From NCBI RefSeq assembly GCF_947497915.1, contig NZ_CANMIJ010000001.1, forward strand, positions 473,501 to 537,500: 64,000 nt of DNA, read 5' to 3'. Position numbers and translations under genes: made by a program. This DNA comes from an uncultured Erythrobacter sp. GTDB lineage: Bacteria; Pseudomonadota; Alphaproteobacteria; Sphingomonadales; Sphingomonadaceae. Numbering within the stretch: position 1 is the stretch's first letter; every line of letters begins with the position of its first letter. Positions 1-10,137 of the stretch are shown piece after piece. The notes under the pieces are model-generated. The model saw only the letters and a program-made list of their open reading frames with translations, did no database searches and had not been told where the DNA came from.

Positions 1-189
1 TAAAGGCGACATTTTGAGGTATTGTCATAAGCCTGTGTCCTAATCCGCTTTCGCGCGGATGCCAATGCGGGTTCGCGGCTGCGGCAGACATTGAAAGCAC
101 ACGGCGCGGCGGGGGCAAGATTTTCTTGCACATGGCTCGTTCAAATCGAATTGCCCTTACGTCGCAGAGGGCCTAACCCGCCTGTCATT

Positions 190-1455
190 ATGACAAGCCA
201 AACTGCATCTGCGGCTTATGCAAGCCCGACCGAAGCCGGCGCCGACGCGCTGACCATCGACACTATTCGCGCAGCTGCTGCGCGAATTGAAGGCGCGGTT
301 GTAAAAACGCCGATGATGCATTCGATTACCCTGTCGGAAATTACCGGCGCGGAAGTGTGGTTGAAGTTTGAGAACCTGCAATTCACCGCTGCTTATAAAG
401 AGCGCGGTGCGCTCAACGCTTTGCTGCATTTAACCGACGAGCAGAAGAAGCGCGGCGTGATCGCGGCCTCTGCCGGAAACCATTCGCAGGGGCTTTCCTA
501 TCACGGCACCCGTTTGGGTGTGCCGGTGACTATCGTAATGCCTAAGACAACGCCGACTGTGAAAATCATGCAGACCGAAAGCGTCGGTGGCAATGTTGTG
601 ATCGAGGGTGAGACTTTTGATGAGGCGGCGGCGCATGCCCGCACTCTCGAAGAGGAGTTGGGGCTTACGTTCGTGCACCCGTTTGATGATCCTCTGATCG
701 CAGCGGGTCAGGGTACGGTTGCGCTCGAAATGCTTGAGGTGAAGCCCGATCTTGATTGCCTCGTGACGCCGATTGGTGGCGGCGGGCTGATCTCTGGCAT
801 GGCGACTGTCGCCAAAGCCATGAATTCCGATATCGAAGTCGTCGGGGTACAGGCGGCATTGTTCCCGAGCATGTTTGATCGGATCAAAGGCGAAAGCCAC
901 GATTGCGGAGGTGACACTCTGGCTGAAGGGATCGCGGTGAAAAAGCCCGGCGAGTTTACCAGCAAGGTTATCGCTGAGCGGGTGGACGACATCCTATTGG
1001 TTGGCGAACCAGCGCTTGAAAAAGCGGTCTCGTTGCTGCTCCAGATTGAGAAGACCGTGGTCGAGGGAGCGGGCGCAGCTGGGCTCGCCGCTGTTCTCAG
1101 CAATCCCGAGCGGTTCGCCGGAAAAACCATCGGCCTTGTGCTGTGCGGCGGCAATATCGATACCCGCTTGCTCGCCAATGTCCTGCTGCGCGACCTTGCA
1201 CGTCAAGGGCGGCTCGCACGGTTGCGCGTGACATTACAGGATCGCCCTGGCGCTTTGTTCAAAGTGATGAGCCTGTTTGATCAGCACAACGTCAACATCA
1301 TCGAAATCTATCACCAGCGCATCTTTACGACACTGCCGGCCAAAGGTCTGATCACAGATATCGAATGCGAAGCGCGCGACGCAGAGCAGGTTGAACGGCT
1401 GATCGAAGCCTTGCGGGCCAAAAACTACGAAGTGCAGATGGTCGAATTGAATTAG
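190..1455 (+). CDS. ilvA: threonine ammonia-lyase (biosynthetic/catabolic threonine dehydratase, PLP-dependent, C-terminal ACT domain)
   Basis: ORF 91..1455; in-frame ATG at 190 is the more plausible start (MTSQTASAAYASP...). PLP-lysine motif 'FTAAYKERGALNAL', glycine loop 'GGGGLISG', C-terminal ACT-like 'RLRVTLQDRPGALFKVMSLFDQHNVNI'. Confidence 0.9.
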   Translation: MTSQTASAAYASPTEAGADALTIDTIRAAAARIEGAVVKTPMMHSITLSEITGAEVWLKFENLQFTAAYKERGALNALLHLTDEQKKRGVIAASAGNHSQGLSYHGTRLGVPVTIVMPKTTPTVKIMQTESVGGNVVIEGETFDEAAAHARTLEEELGLTFVHPFDDPLIAAGQGTVALEMLEVKPDLDCLVTPIGGGGLISGMATVAKAMNSDIEVVGVQAALFPSMFDRIKGESHDCGGDTLAEGIAVKKPGEFTSKVIAERVDDILLVGEPALEKAVSLLLQIEKTVVEGAGAAGLAAVLSNPERFAGKTIGLVLCGGNIDTRLLANVLLRDLARQGRLARLRVTLQDRPGALFKVMSLFDQHNVNIIEIYHQRIFTTLPAKGLITDIECEARDAEQVERLIEALRAKNYEVQMVELN

Positions 1456-1668
1456 CACCACGTTGGCGCCCATCAAACATGTGAAAGACTTTGCAAAAAC
1501 CTGTCCCGCTTTGAATCACCTTTGCCGGGAAATCGATGGACTGTGCAAAGTAAGGCTTTATTCACCATGATTCATAGTTAAGACTCTTTTACCGCGCAGC
1601 CCAAGCAGGCATAAGATTGTCTTAACAAGCCCGACGCTGATTCCCGCTAGAGAGGACCGAGCCGACCC

Positions 1669-2514
1669 GTGACGGCCCCAATTCGCTTCCCCCGCTTCTT
1701 CGTGACGAGCCCCGCGCCGTGTCCGTATCTACCCGGACGCCAAGAGCGGAAGGTTTTCACAGAGCTTAAGGGTGAGCATGCGGATCAGCTTAACGAGGCT
1801 TTGGGCCGGATTGGTTTCCGTCGCAGCCAAACCGTCGCCTACCGTCCCAGCTGCCTAGATTGCCAAGCCTGCGTTTCGGTTCGTGTGGTCGCCAGCGAAT
1901 TTAAAGCGTCAAGCACGCAAAAGCGCGATCTTAAACGCAACAGCGATCTGGTCACGACCGAATGCCGTCCTTGGGCAACCGATGAGCAATTCGAGCTTTT
2001 GACCAAATATCTGTCCGTCCGCCATCCCGATGGCGGCATGTCCGCAATGGATGAGATGGATTATGCCGACATGGTGGAACACACGCCTGTCACCAGCAGC
2101 CTCGTCGAATATCGCGAACCGACCATATCGGGTGAGCCCGGCGAACTGGTTGGCGCTTGTCTCACAGACCGTCAGGGTGATGGATTATCGATGATCTATT
2201 CATTCTACGACCCCGATCACACAGACCGTGCTGGACTGGGCAATTACATCATCCTCGATCATATCCGCCGCGCGGGCGAAGCTGGCCTGCCTTATGTGTA
2301 TCTCGGCTATTGGGTCGATGGATCGCCGCGCATGCAATATAAAGTGCGTTATCGTCCGCTCGAAAAACTCACCCGCGATGGTTGGCAGCGGATGGATCGC
2401 GACGAACAGAGCAAACTGATCGCCGAAGCGACAGCACCGCGTAGCGAAAAGGGTGGAACGATTGGCGGCGCAAGGGGTAAGGACGGACAACCCGTTAAAT
2501 TTCCCGCGAGCTAA
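1669..2514 (+). CDS. bpt: aspartate/glutamate leucyltransferase (bacterial N-end rule arginyltransferase family)
   Basis: 281 aa; '[17 protein letters not shown]', '[16 protein letters not shown]' and '[24 protein letters not shown]' are characteristic of the Ate1/Bpt family. Confidence 0.92.
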   Translation: MTAPIRFPRFFVTSPAPCPYLPGRQERKVFTELKGEHADQLNEALGRIGFRRSQTVAYRPSCLDCQACVSVRVVASEFKASSTQKRDLKRNSDLVTTECRPWATDEQFELLTKYLSVRHPDGGMSAMDEMDYADMVEHTPVTSSLVEYREPTISGEPGELVGACLTDRQGDGLSMIYSFYDPDHTDRAGLGNYIILDHIRRAGEAGLPYVYLGYWVDGSPRMQYKVRYRPLEKLTRDGWQRMDRDEQSKLIAEATAPRSEKGGTIGGARGKDGQPVKFPAS

Positions 2515-2517
2515 AAT

Positions 2518-4752
2518 TTGCCCCGTTTACAATTGAATATGGTCTTTGTCGCTGGACTGTGCGCGGTATGCGCGCTGTTTCCGGTGGGCAGCCATGCGAT
2601 TGCGCAGGACGCAGCGGGCAATGCGCAGGAAACGCAGAACCCGCCGACTGAACCTGAAGCAGCTCCCGCTCAGCCGCGATTGAATGACCTTACGCTGGAT
2701 GAGCTGATCCCCGTGGATGCGGTGGGCAATGCGCAAAGCTGGGCAGGGCAGGACAACGCGCCTGCCGCCAGTGAAGCCGATGTCGAGGATGTATCCGAAG
2801 CGGCTGAAAGCGAACTTGAAAGCCCCAGCGATCCCATCGCCAATTCGGCTTTCGATGAGTTCAGCATCCCGGAGACAGATCGGCTAGAACCCGATCCCGA
2901 GGTGACGGCTTTGGCAGAAATTGATGCGCCGGACTTGATTGAACTGCCTGCGCTTCAGGAGTTTAGAGTCAGTGACGAGCTGATCCTTGCTTTCCCCGAA
3001 GACAATGATCGCTTTCCAGAACGCACTGCTTTTATTGAGCGGTTCCGCGCACTTTCAACGATCGAAACATTGGAAAGCGGCGATGACACTGTTCCGCAGC
3101 TCGCGGCCCGAGCGCGCGCCGATGAAACGCTGCTTGGCGATATGTTGCGCACGTATGGATATTACGACGGCGAGGTCGTGCGCCAGCTATCCGGCGGCCG
3201 GCGCGGCGGTGATGAAGGCGGTGAGCGCGTTGATACCGATCCAAAAGTGCGCTTCGATGTTCTTCCGGGCGAACGGTACACCTATGGAACGATCAACCTC
3301 GGATCGCTTGATAGCGCACCCGATTATTCGACATTGCGCGAGAGCTTTGCGATCCAACCGGGGGATTCGTTGCAGTCCGACCGGATTATTGCGGAGGAAA
3401 CCGATCTCCGTCTCGCGCTGGGTGAAAGCGGTTATCCTTTTGCAGAGATTGACGCGCCAAGCCTGCTGATCGATCACGCCCGCAGCGAAGGCGATCTGAC
3501 ATTGCCCGTCGATCCCGGCGGCAAATATGTGTTTGGCGGGATTGCCAGCGATGATGCGCGTTTCCTGTCTGGCAAACACTTGTCGCGGATCGCCCGATTT
3601 GAAAACGGCGATATCTATCAGGCCAGCCTGCAAGCCGATTTGCGCCGCGCTATCCTTGCGACCGGCCTAGTCACCAGTGTCACCGTCCAACCGCGCGAGA
3701 TCGCCAGTCCGCAAAACGGTGAACCCGGCCAAGTTGCGCTCGACGTTGATTTCGAACGCGCCCCGCTCCGCACGATTGCGGGGGCGATCGGCTACGGCAC
3801 CGAAGACGGGGTAAAGCTGGAGGCGAGCTGGGAGCACCGTAACCTGTTCCCGCCCGAAGGATCGCTGAAACTGCGCGGAATTCTGGGCACGCGAGAACAG
3901 CTGGGCAGCGTCACGTTTAAGAAGAACAATTTCCGCGATCGCGATCAGGTTTTAACGGTTGATGCCTATGCCAGCGATATAGAAACCGAAGCGGTCGATG
4001 CGCGCACCGTTGCGCTGCGCGGCTCGTTTGAGCGGATATCGAACCTCCTGTTCCAAAAACCGCTCAGCTGGCAGATCGGCGCAGAGGCGCTTTACACTGA
4101 TGAACGCAACCGGATCATCAATGGTATCCTGCGCCCGCGTCAGGAATATACGATCTTTGGCCTGTTCGGCAGCGCGACCCTCGATTCCAGCAATGACTTG
4201 CTCGACCCGAGCGAAGGATACCGCGTCACCGGGTTTCTCGCGCCAGAGGTTTCCCAATCTGTTGGCACACAAACATTCTATCTGCGCGGGCAAGTCGATG
4301 CGAGCTATTACCAATCCGTCGGCAGCACTGTTGTTGCCGGACGCGTGCGCGCCGCGACCATTCAGGGCGCTGATGCTGGCCTGATCGCGCCATCGCGGCG
4401 GCTGTACGCCGGCGGCGGCGGATCGGTGCGCGGGTACGGTTTCCAAGGTATCGGCCCGCGCAACGATCTGGGCGAGCCAACGGGCGGCGGATCGCTCGTT
4501 GAATTCTCGCTGGAGGCGCGCATTCAAACCGGTTTTCTCGACGGCGCCGTTGAAATTGTGCCGTTCATCGACGCTGGCTCGGTCGCGTTGGGTTCGACAC
4601 CTGATTTCCGCTTCATCCAATACGGTGCGGGATTGGGCGTCCGGTATAAGACTAGCTTTGGCCCGATCCGTGTTGATGTCGGCACTCCGCTCAACCCGAC
4701 CGAATTCGACGCGCCTGTTGTCGTCTATGTCAGCCTAGGTCAGGCGTTCTGA
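2518..4752 (+). CDS. tamA: outer membrane BamA/TamA-family protein (TamA), POTRA plus beta-barrel
   Basis: 744 aa, TTG start; barrel motifs 'GGGGSVRGYGFQGIGPR' and C-terminal 'YVSLGQAF'; stop overlaps the start of a TamB-like gene. Confidence 0.88.
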   Translation: MPRLQLNMVFVAGLCAVCALFPVGSHAIAQDAAGNAQETQNPPTEPEAAPAQPRLNDLTLDELIPVDAVGNAQSWAGQDNAPAASEADVEDVSEAAESELESPSDPIANSAFDEFSIPETDRLEPDPEVTALAEIDAPDLIELPALQEFRVSDELILAFPEDNDRFPERTAFIERFRALSTIETLESGDDTVPQLAARARADETLLGDMLRTYGYYDGEVVRQLSGGRRGGDEGGERVDTDPKVRFDVLPGERYTYGTINLGSLDSAPDYSTLRESFAIQPGDSLQSDRIIAEETDLRLALGESGYPFAEIDAPSLLIDHARSEGDLTLPVDPGGKYVFGGIASDDARFLSGKHLSRIARFENGDIYQASLQADLRRAILATGLVTSVTVQPREIASPQNGEPGQVALDVDFERAPLRTIAGAIGYGTEDGVKLEASWEHRNLFPPEGSLKLRGILGTREQLGSVTFKKNNFRDRDQVLTVDAYASDIETEAVDARTVALRGSFERISNLLFQKPLSWQIGAEALYTDERNRIINGILRPRQEYTIFGLFGSATLDSSNDLLDPSEGYRVTGFLAPEVSQSVGTQTFYLRGQVDASYYQSVGSTVVAGRVRAATIQGADAGLIAPSRRLYAGGGGSVRGYGFQGIGPRNDLGEPTGGGSLVEFSLEARIQTGFLDGAVEIVPFIDAGSVALGSTPDFRFIQYGAGLGVRYKTSFGPIRVDVGTPLNPTEFDAPVVVYVSLGQAF

Positions 4753-7700
4753 TGGACGGCGAAAACGACATTGAAGCGGGCGAGATCGAAGCGCCGGAGC
4801 GTAAGCGCAAGCGCCGCTGGCTCAAACGTTTCGGATGGCTGCTCGCGATTATCCTCGCGCCGCTTGTTCTGGCGGCGATTTTCCTAAGCTCCTCCATCGG
4901 CAAACGCTTTGTGTCGGATCAGATTGCGCAGGTCGCCCCTGCATCGGGCCTGCGGTTTGAGGTTGGGCGGATCGAAGGCGACATATACGGGCAAGCCGTT
5001 CTGCACGATGTCGTGTTCAGCGATCCGAAGGGCGAATTTCTGGTCATTCCCGAAGCGGAGATCGACTGGAGACCGCTATCATGGTTCTGGAGCGGAATTG
5101 ACGTTCGCAAGCTGACCGCGCGGCGCGGGCGGCTGGAACGCCTGCCTGAATTGCTTCCCGGCGATCCCGATGCGCCGCTGCTTCCCGACTTTGATATTCG
5201 CGTCGACACGCTCACAATCGAAGACCTTGTGCTCGCACCCGGCGTTGCGGGTGAAGAACAGCAGCGCGTAAACCTGACGAGCAAGATCGACATCCGATCG
5301 GGCCGCGCCTTTGTCGATGCGAAAGGCACATTGGGGACAGAGGATAGCCTTGCTATGCTACTCGATGCGGAGCCCGATGGTGACCGATTCGACCTGTCGA
5401 TTGATTACCGCGCAGCCTCCGATGGTCCGATAGCGCAAATGGCGGGGTTGAACGCCTCCTATGAGGCACGGGTCGAGGGTGATGGAACTTGGTCAAACTG
5501 GCTTGGCCATGCGCTTGTCACGCGCCAGCAAGGCGAGGACAAACCAAGCCGGGTTGCCGCGTTTCAGCTGACCAATAAAGCCGGGACATATGGTTTACTG
5601 GGTCAGGCATCGGCCGGTTTTGCCTCCAATTCTATCCTCGGTAGGGCAACCGGAGAGGCGCTATCCTTGGCGCTTACCGGCACTCTGGAACAGAGCACAT
5701 TTGATGGGCAGCTTGCGGCGGTTTCCTCTGGCATTGATCTGCGCGGCGATGGCGCGGTTGATCTGGCGGGCAACAGTTTTGACGGCTTTGATGCGCGCCT
5801 TATCGTTCGCAATCCGGCGCTTCTGGGCGAGGCGATTTTGCTTTCCGATACGCGCATCAATGCGGCACTCAATGGCCCATTCCGCGATCTGACCATCCAG
5901 CATGATCTAACAATTGGCGCGCTGACCGCAGGCACCACAATCCTCGAAAACTTGGCGCAATCGGGCGTTGCTACATTTGACGGTGCGATCTTCGATTTGC
6001 CGCTGGATACGACCGTGGAGCGGGTGGTTTCAGGCAGCGCCCTGATCGATCCGCAATTGGTCGGCGGCACGTTGACAGGCAATCTGACATATTCCGGCAC
6101 GCGGCTTACCTCCAACGAAGCGCGCATTCGCTTCCCCTCGCTTGATGCGGCGGTGGCACTGCGCGGGGATACCGCGACGGGGAGCTACGCGATTGCTGGC
6201 CCGGTCAATGCGCGCGGGCTAGCACTGGACGGGATCGGAACTGTCACCGCGAATGCAAAATTGCTCGCACAGTTCGGAACGCGCACGCCGTGGAGTGTCC
6301 GCGCCAACCTGGCTGGACGGCTCGACAATGTTACCAATGCCAGCGTCGCCAATGTCGCGGGCGAGCAGCTGAGGTTCAATGGCGCATTTGGAATGGCATC
6401 TGGTCAACCGATTGTGCTGCGCGAGGTGGAGCTGGATAGCGAGCGGCTAACCGCCCAATTTGACAGCCGTATCATCGGCGAACGAACCACATTCGCCGGT
6501 GGCGGAAACCATGTTCAATACGGCGACTTTACCATCGATGCTGAGATCGCTGGCGACGGTCCGCGCGCGACACTGGTTCTCGCCGATCCGCTTCCCTCTG
6601 CGGGCCTCGCTGATGTGCGTTTGCAAATTGCGCCGAGCGATAGTGGCTTCGCTGTCGATGCGTCAGGCGGATCACTGCTCGGGCCGTTCGATGGAGCTAT
6701 GGAGCTGATCCTGCCTGCAAATGGTGCGACCCGAATCGCGATCGAGCAATTGCAGGTTTACCGCACCAATGTCATCGGATCACTTGTGCTGGGCGATACT
6801 GGGATTTCAGGCGATCTGGCGCTTTCAGGCGGGGGCTTGGACGGCACCGTCATGCTGGCTCCGGCCACTGGCGGTTCGCAAGGTTTTGACCTTGATTTGA
6901 CCGCGCGGCAGGCCCGCTTTGGCGGCGACACACCGATTGCCTTGGCGAGCGCAGATATCGATGCCAGCGGCACATTCCGCGATGGAAGCAGCCGGATCAT
7001 CGCCGACGTGAAGGGATCGGGTCTCGAATATGGCGCGCTGTCGATTGCGCAGTTTGCGGCCAATGCGGAAGTGATCGACGGACGCGGAGATGTGAGAGCC
7101 TCTATCGCAGGGCGCCGCAGTGACAGGTTCGCGCTGAAGTTTGATGGCGATATCGCGCCGCAGCGGATTTCGCTGCTCGCGCGCGGTGAATATGGCGGGC
7201 GCCCGATCACGATGCCACGACGTGCGGTGCTGAGCGCGCAAGGCGATGGCGGTTGGAGCCTTGCACCGACGCAGATCGGATTTGCGCGCGGATTTGCAAT
7301 TGTTGATGGCTCGTTTGGGGGAAGCAAAACCGCTCTGAATGCACAGCTATCGCAGATGCCGCTGCGCCTTGCAGACCTTGTCGGAAGCGAGCTTGGCCTT
7401 GGTGGACGGCTTTCGGGTATCGTCAATTGGAACCAGAGCGGAAACGCTGCGCCTTCGGCGAAAGCGCGTGTCCGCATCGATGATTTCACCCGCTCCGGCC
7501 TGGTGCTGTCCTCCACACCGATCGATGTTTTGGCAGTGGCGGATCTTTCTGAATCGTCGCTGACATTGGGCGCCCGCCTGCGCGAAGATGGGGAGCGGCT
7601 TGGCAGGTTGGACGCGCGGGTCACGGGTCTGAGCGGCGGCAGTGATCTTGCCGCGCGGATCATGCGCGGGCGGCTGGATGCGAATTTTGCCTATGACGGC

Positions 7701-8966
7701 GCGGCGAGCTCGCTTTGGCGGCTGGCAGCGATTGAAACATTCGATCTGACCGGCCCGATCAGCGTCAATGCCAAAGCGACGGGGACATTGAACGATCCGC
7801 GCATCACTGGTGCTCTGGCAAGTGATGATTTGCGGCTTCAAAGCGCGCTATCGGGAACAGACATCAACGATGTGACCGCGCGCGGACGCTTCGCCGGATC
7901 GACGCTTACTATAACGCGCTTCGCCGGTGAAACGCGCGGCGGTGGCAGTGTCAGCGGCAGCGGCACGGTGAACCTATCAGGCATGAGCGCCCGCCGGGGC
8001 CCGCGTATCGATTTGAAAGCCGCGGCTAAGAATGCACAGCTGCTCAGCGCCAATGGACTGGACGCGACCATAACAGGCCCGCTGCGGCTCGTTTCGGATG
8101 GGTTGGGCGGAACAATTGCGGGCCGTGTTTCCATCGACCGAGCGAGCTGGGCTCTGGGTATCGCGGCTGAAGACTTGTCGCTCCCCAAAATTGCCACCCG
8201 CGAGGTGAATTTGCGCGACACAAGCGTGGTGAGAACGCGCAGTGCGGCGGCATCTTGGCGATATCTCATCAACGCTTCCTCGCCGAGCCGCGTGGCAGTC
8301 GACGGCATGGGCCTCGACAGCGAATGGGGAGTCGATATTGCCCTGCGCGGGACAGTCGATGATCCGCGTATCGGCGGCGAGGCGCGATTGGTGCGCGGCG
8401 ATTATACCTTTGCAGGCACCCGATTTGATTTGACCCAAGGACGGATCGATTTTGACGCCAACATGCCGATTGATCCGCGTCTCAATTTGATCGCGCAGAC
8501 CAACGCCAACGGCACCGATGTCACGGTGGCGATCACTGGCAATGCGCAATCGCCCGAGGTCGCGTTTTCATCGCAGCCAGCACTGCCGGAGGAGGAAATC
8601 CTTGCGCGGCTGCTGTTCGGCGGCTCCGTCACGTCTTTGTCCGCAACGGATGCGCTGCAATTGGGCGCAGCGCTGGCCTCTTTGCGTGGCGGAAGTGGGG
8701 GCCTTGATCCCATCGGCGATCTGCGTCGCTCCATCGGCCTTGATCAATTGCGCATCATCAGTGCCGATCCGGCCATCGGACGGGGAACAGGTGTGGCTTT
8801 GGGTAAGAATCTTGGCCGTAGGTTCTATGTCGAAATCGTCACTGACGGGCGCGGATACAGCGCGACTTCGGTCGAATACCGCGTGACCAGCTGGCTCGCC
8901 TTGCTCGGCACGGTTTCCACGATCGGACGCGACAGCGTTTTGGCAGAGATCAGCCGCGATTACTGA
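4752..8966 (+). CDS. tamB: translocation/assembly module TamB (DUF490 family)
   Basis: 1404 aa, N-terminal TM anchor, repetitive beta-rich body, C-terminal 'LARLLFGGSVTSLSATDALQLGAALASL...GLDQLRI...GRGTGVALGKNLGRRFYVEI' typical of TamB. Confidence 0.92.
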   Translation: MDGENDIEAGEIEAPERKRKRRWLKRFGWLLAIILAPLVLAAIFLSSSIGKRFVSDQIAQVAPASGLRFEVGRIEGDIYGQAVLHDVVFSDPKGEFLVIPEAEIDWRPLSWFWSGIDVRKLTARRGRLERLPELLPGDPDAPLLPDFDIRVDTLTIEDLVLAPGVAGEEQQRVNLTSKIDIRSGRAFVDAKGTLGTEDSLAMLLDAEPDGDRFDLSIDYRAASDGPIAQMAGLNASYEARVEGDGTWSNWLGHALVTRQQGEDKPSRVAAFQLTNKAGTYGLLGQASAGFASNSILGRATGEALSLALTGTLEQSTFDGQLAAVSSGIDLRGDGAVDLAGNSFDGFDARLIVRNPALLGEAILLSDTRINAALNGPFRDLTIQHDLTIGALTAGTTILENLAQSGVATFDGAIFDLPLDTTVERVVSGSALIDPQLVGGTLTGNLTYSGTRLTSNEARIRFPSLDAAVALRGDTATGSYAIAGPVNARGLALDGIGTVTANAKLLAQFGTRTPWSVRANLAGRLDNVTNASVANVAGEQLRFNGAFGMASGQPIVLREVELDSERLTAQFDSRIIGERTTFAGGGNHVQYGDFTIDAEIAGDGPRATLVLADPLPSAGLADVRLQIAPSDSGFAVDASGGSLLGPFDGAMELILPANGATRIAIEQLQVYRTNVIGSLVLGDTGISGDLALSGGGLDGTVMLAPATGGSQGFDLDLTARQARFGGDTPIALASADIDASGTFRDGSSRIIADVKGSGLEYGALSIAQFAANAEVIDGRGDVRASIAGRRSDRFALKFDGDIAPQRISLLARGEYGGRPITMPRRAVLSAQGDGGWSLAPTQIGFARGFAIVDGSFGGSKTALNAQLSQMPLRLADLVGSELGLGGRLSGIVNWNQSGNAAPSAKARVRIDDFTRSGLVLSSTPIDVLAVADLSESSLTLGARLREDGERLGRLDARVTGLSGGSDLAARIMRGRLDANFAYDGAASSLWRLAAIETFDLTGPISVNAKATGTLNDPRITGALASDDLRLQSALSGTDINDVTARGRFAGSTLTITRFAGETRGGGSVSGSGTVNLSGMSARRGPRIDLKAAAKNAQLLSANGLDATITGPLRLVSDGLGGTIAGRVSIDRASWALGIAAEDLSLPKIATREVNLRDTSVVRTRSAAASWRYLINASSPSRVAVDGMGLDSEWGVDIALRGTVDDPRIGGEARLVRGDYTFAGTRFDLTQGRIDFDANMPIDPRLNLIAQTNANGTDVTVAITGNAQSPEVAFSSQPALPEEEILARLLFGGSVTSLSATDALQLGAALASLRGGSGGLDPIGDLRRSIGLDQLRIISADPAIGRGTGVALGKNLGRRFYVEIVTDGRGYSATSVEYRVTSWLALLGTVSTIGRDSVLAEISRDY

Positions 8967-9625
8967 TCGCGGTAAAGCGCCGTTTCGTCCCTGCGCCGCC
9001 GGACAAGCCCTTTCAGAACACGCCCACCGGCCTTGTTCCAGCGCGCGAATTCAGCCGCCGCTCCGTCGTAATCGCCCGCGATGTGTTTCTTTGTCAGCGA
9101 GGCGCGTGTGATGGCTCCGGTGTTGTAATGAAAACTGACCATCGCATCGAATTGCGCCTGTGTGACGGGCGCTTTGCCAAGCGCGCGGGCTACATCGGCA
9201 GCGTAACGTTTCAGATCGTCTTCTAAACGTTCATCGCATTGCGCCTGTGTCCAAACCGTTGTCGGTTCCACAAAACCGTGCAGACCGCTGCGCGTTGCGC
9301 CCCAGCCGATGGTCCACGGCGCGCCGCCCGTTCCGGGGTCAGGATAGGCTGCGACCAGACCGTCGCGGCGCAGGCGGGCGCAGCCTTCGAATTTCTTGAT
9401 CAGCGCGATCCCATTTGGGCCGACTTTGCGGGCGCGGCCATCCTCTGACAAAACTGTCTGCCGCTTCACGACGGGCACGCCAGAGGCGGTTGTGTTCGGA
9501 CGGTCGATCACCTGATCAATGGCCGCATCAATCCTCTCAACTTCCGATTGGCGAAAGCCACGCTTCATCATCGAGCGCAGCGTATCGAACAGCGGCTTGC
9601 GAGTGTCGTTGGAACGTTTGGTCAT
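8960..9625 (-). CDS. lysozyme / endolysin-like glycoside hydrolase family 24 protein
   Basis: 221 aa; 'ALIKKFEGCARLRRDGLVAAYPDPGTGGAPWTIGWGATRSG' carries the GH24 E...D...T catalytic arrangement; convergent with and overlapping the tamB 3' end by 7 bp. Confidence 0.85.
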   Translation of the reverse strand: MTKRSNDTRKPLFDTLRSMMKRGFRQSEVERIDAAIDQVIDRPNTTASGVPVVKRQTVLSEDGRARKVGPNGIALIKKFEGCARLRRDGLVAAYPDPGTGGAPWTIGWGATRSGLHGFVEPTTVWTQAQCDERLEDDLKRYAADVARALGKAPVTQAQFDAMVSFHYNTGAITRASLTKKHIAGDYDGAAAEFARWNKAGGRVLKGLVRRRRDETALYRDQ

Positions 9626-9747
9626 GGCGGGGGCCTTCGTCGGGAGGGGAGGGAAGGCAGACGCATTAGGCAGAAAAAAGCGGAGTAGGAAAATGGAAAA
9701 CTACGCTGCGCTCTTGAGATAAGCGCGCTCATCGGTCAGCATTCCGA

Positions 9748-9889
9748 ATGGGCGAGGTGGTGATCGTCCGCAAATGGTTGTTTGTCAAAGCAAGCTTCGG
9801 TCACGGCGACAGCGCTGTTCGCGGCGTTGCACGGCTATGAAACGATGGACGGGTTCAAACCTTATTTGCTCGCTTGGCTATACGCCTAA
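9748..9889 (+). pseudogene. possible frameshifted C-terminal gene remnant
   Basis: Two adjacent frames read MGEVVIVRKWLFVKASFGHGDSA... and ...TALFAALHGYETMDGFKPYLLAWLYA*; joining them needs one frameshift. The span is 142 bp (not a multiple of 3). Confidence 0.3.
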
Positions 9890-10137
9890 GGCAGTCACGT
9901 TTCTAAAGATATTGTCCGCCTACAACGTATTTTTCATGTTCAACATTGAATTGCTAATGGGACCTCAATTGGCAGAACCCATGCATCGGGTTTTACCGAC
10001 CGGTTCGGCAAATTCGAGATTCATGAAATGACTGACGAATGAGCAGTTTTCAAACGAAGCGCAAAAATTAGCCCGAGTGATACAAGTTGTTAATCAGTGA
10101 AAACTAAGCGGAAACACTGATACGACGGGAATCTTTT

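Noticed and set aside
6758-7663. 301-aa minus-strand ORF antisense to tamB
   Set aside because: Pro/Ser/Arg-rich low-complexity mirror of the tamB coding strand; no start context or domain.
9774-10031. 85-aa plus-strand ORF (MVVCQSKLRSRRQRCSRR...)
   Set aside because: The frame disagrees with the two better protein-like frames over 9748-9889; likely spurious.
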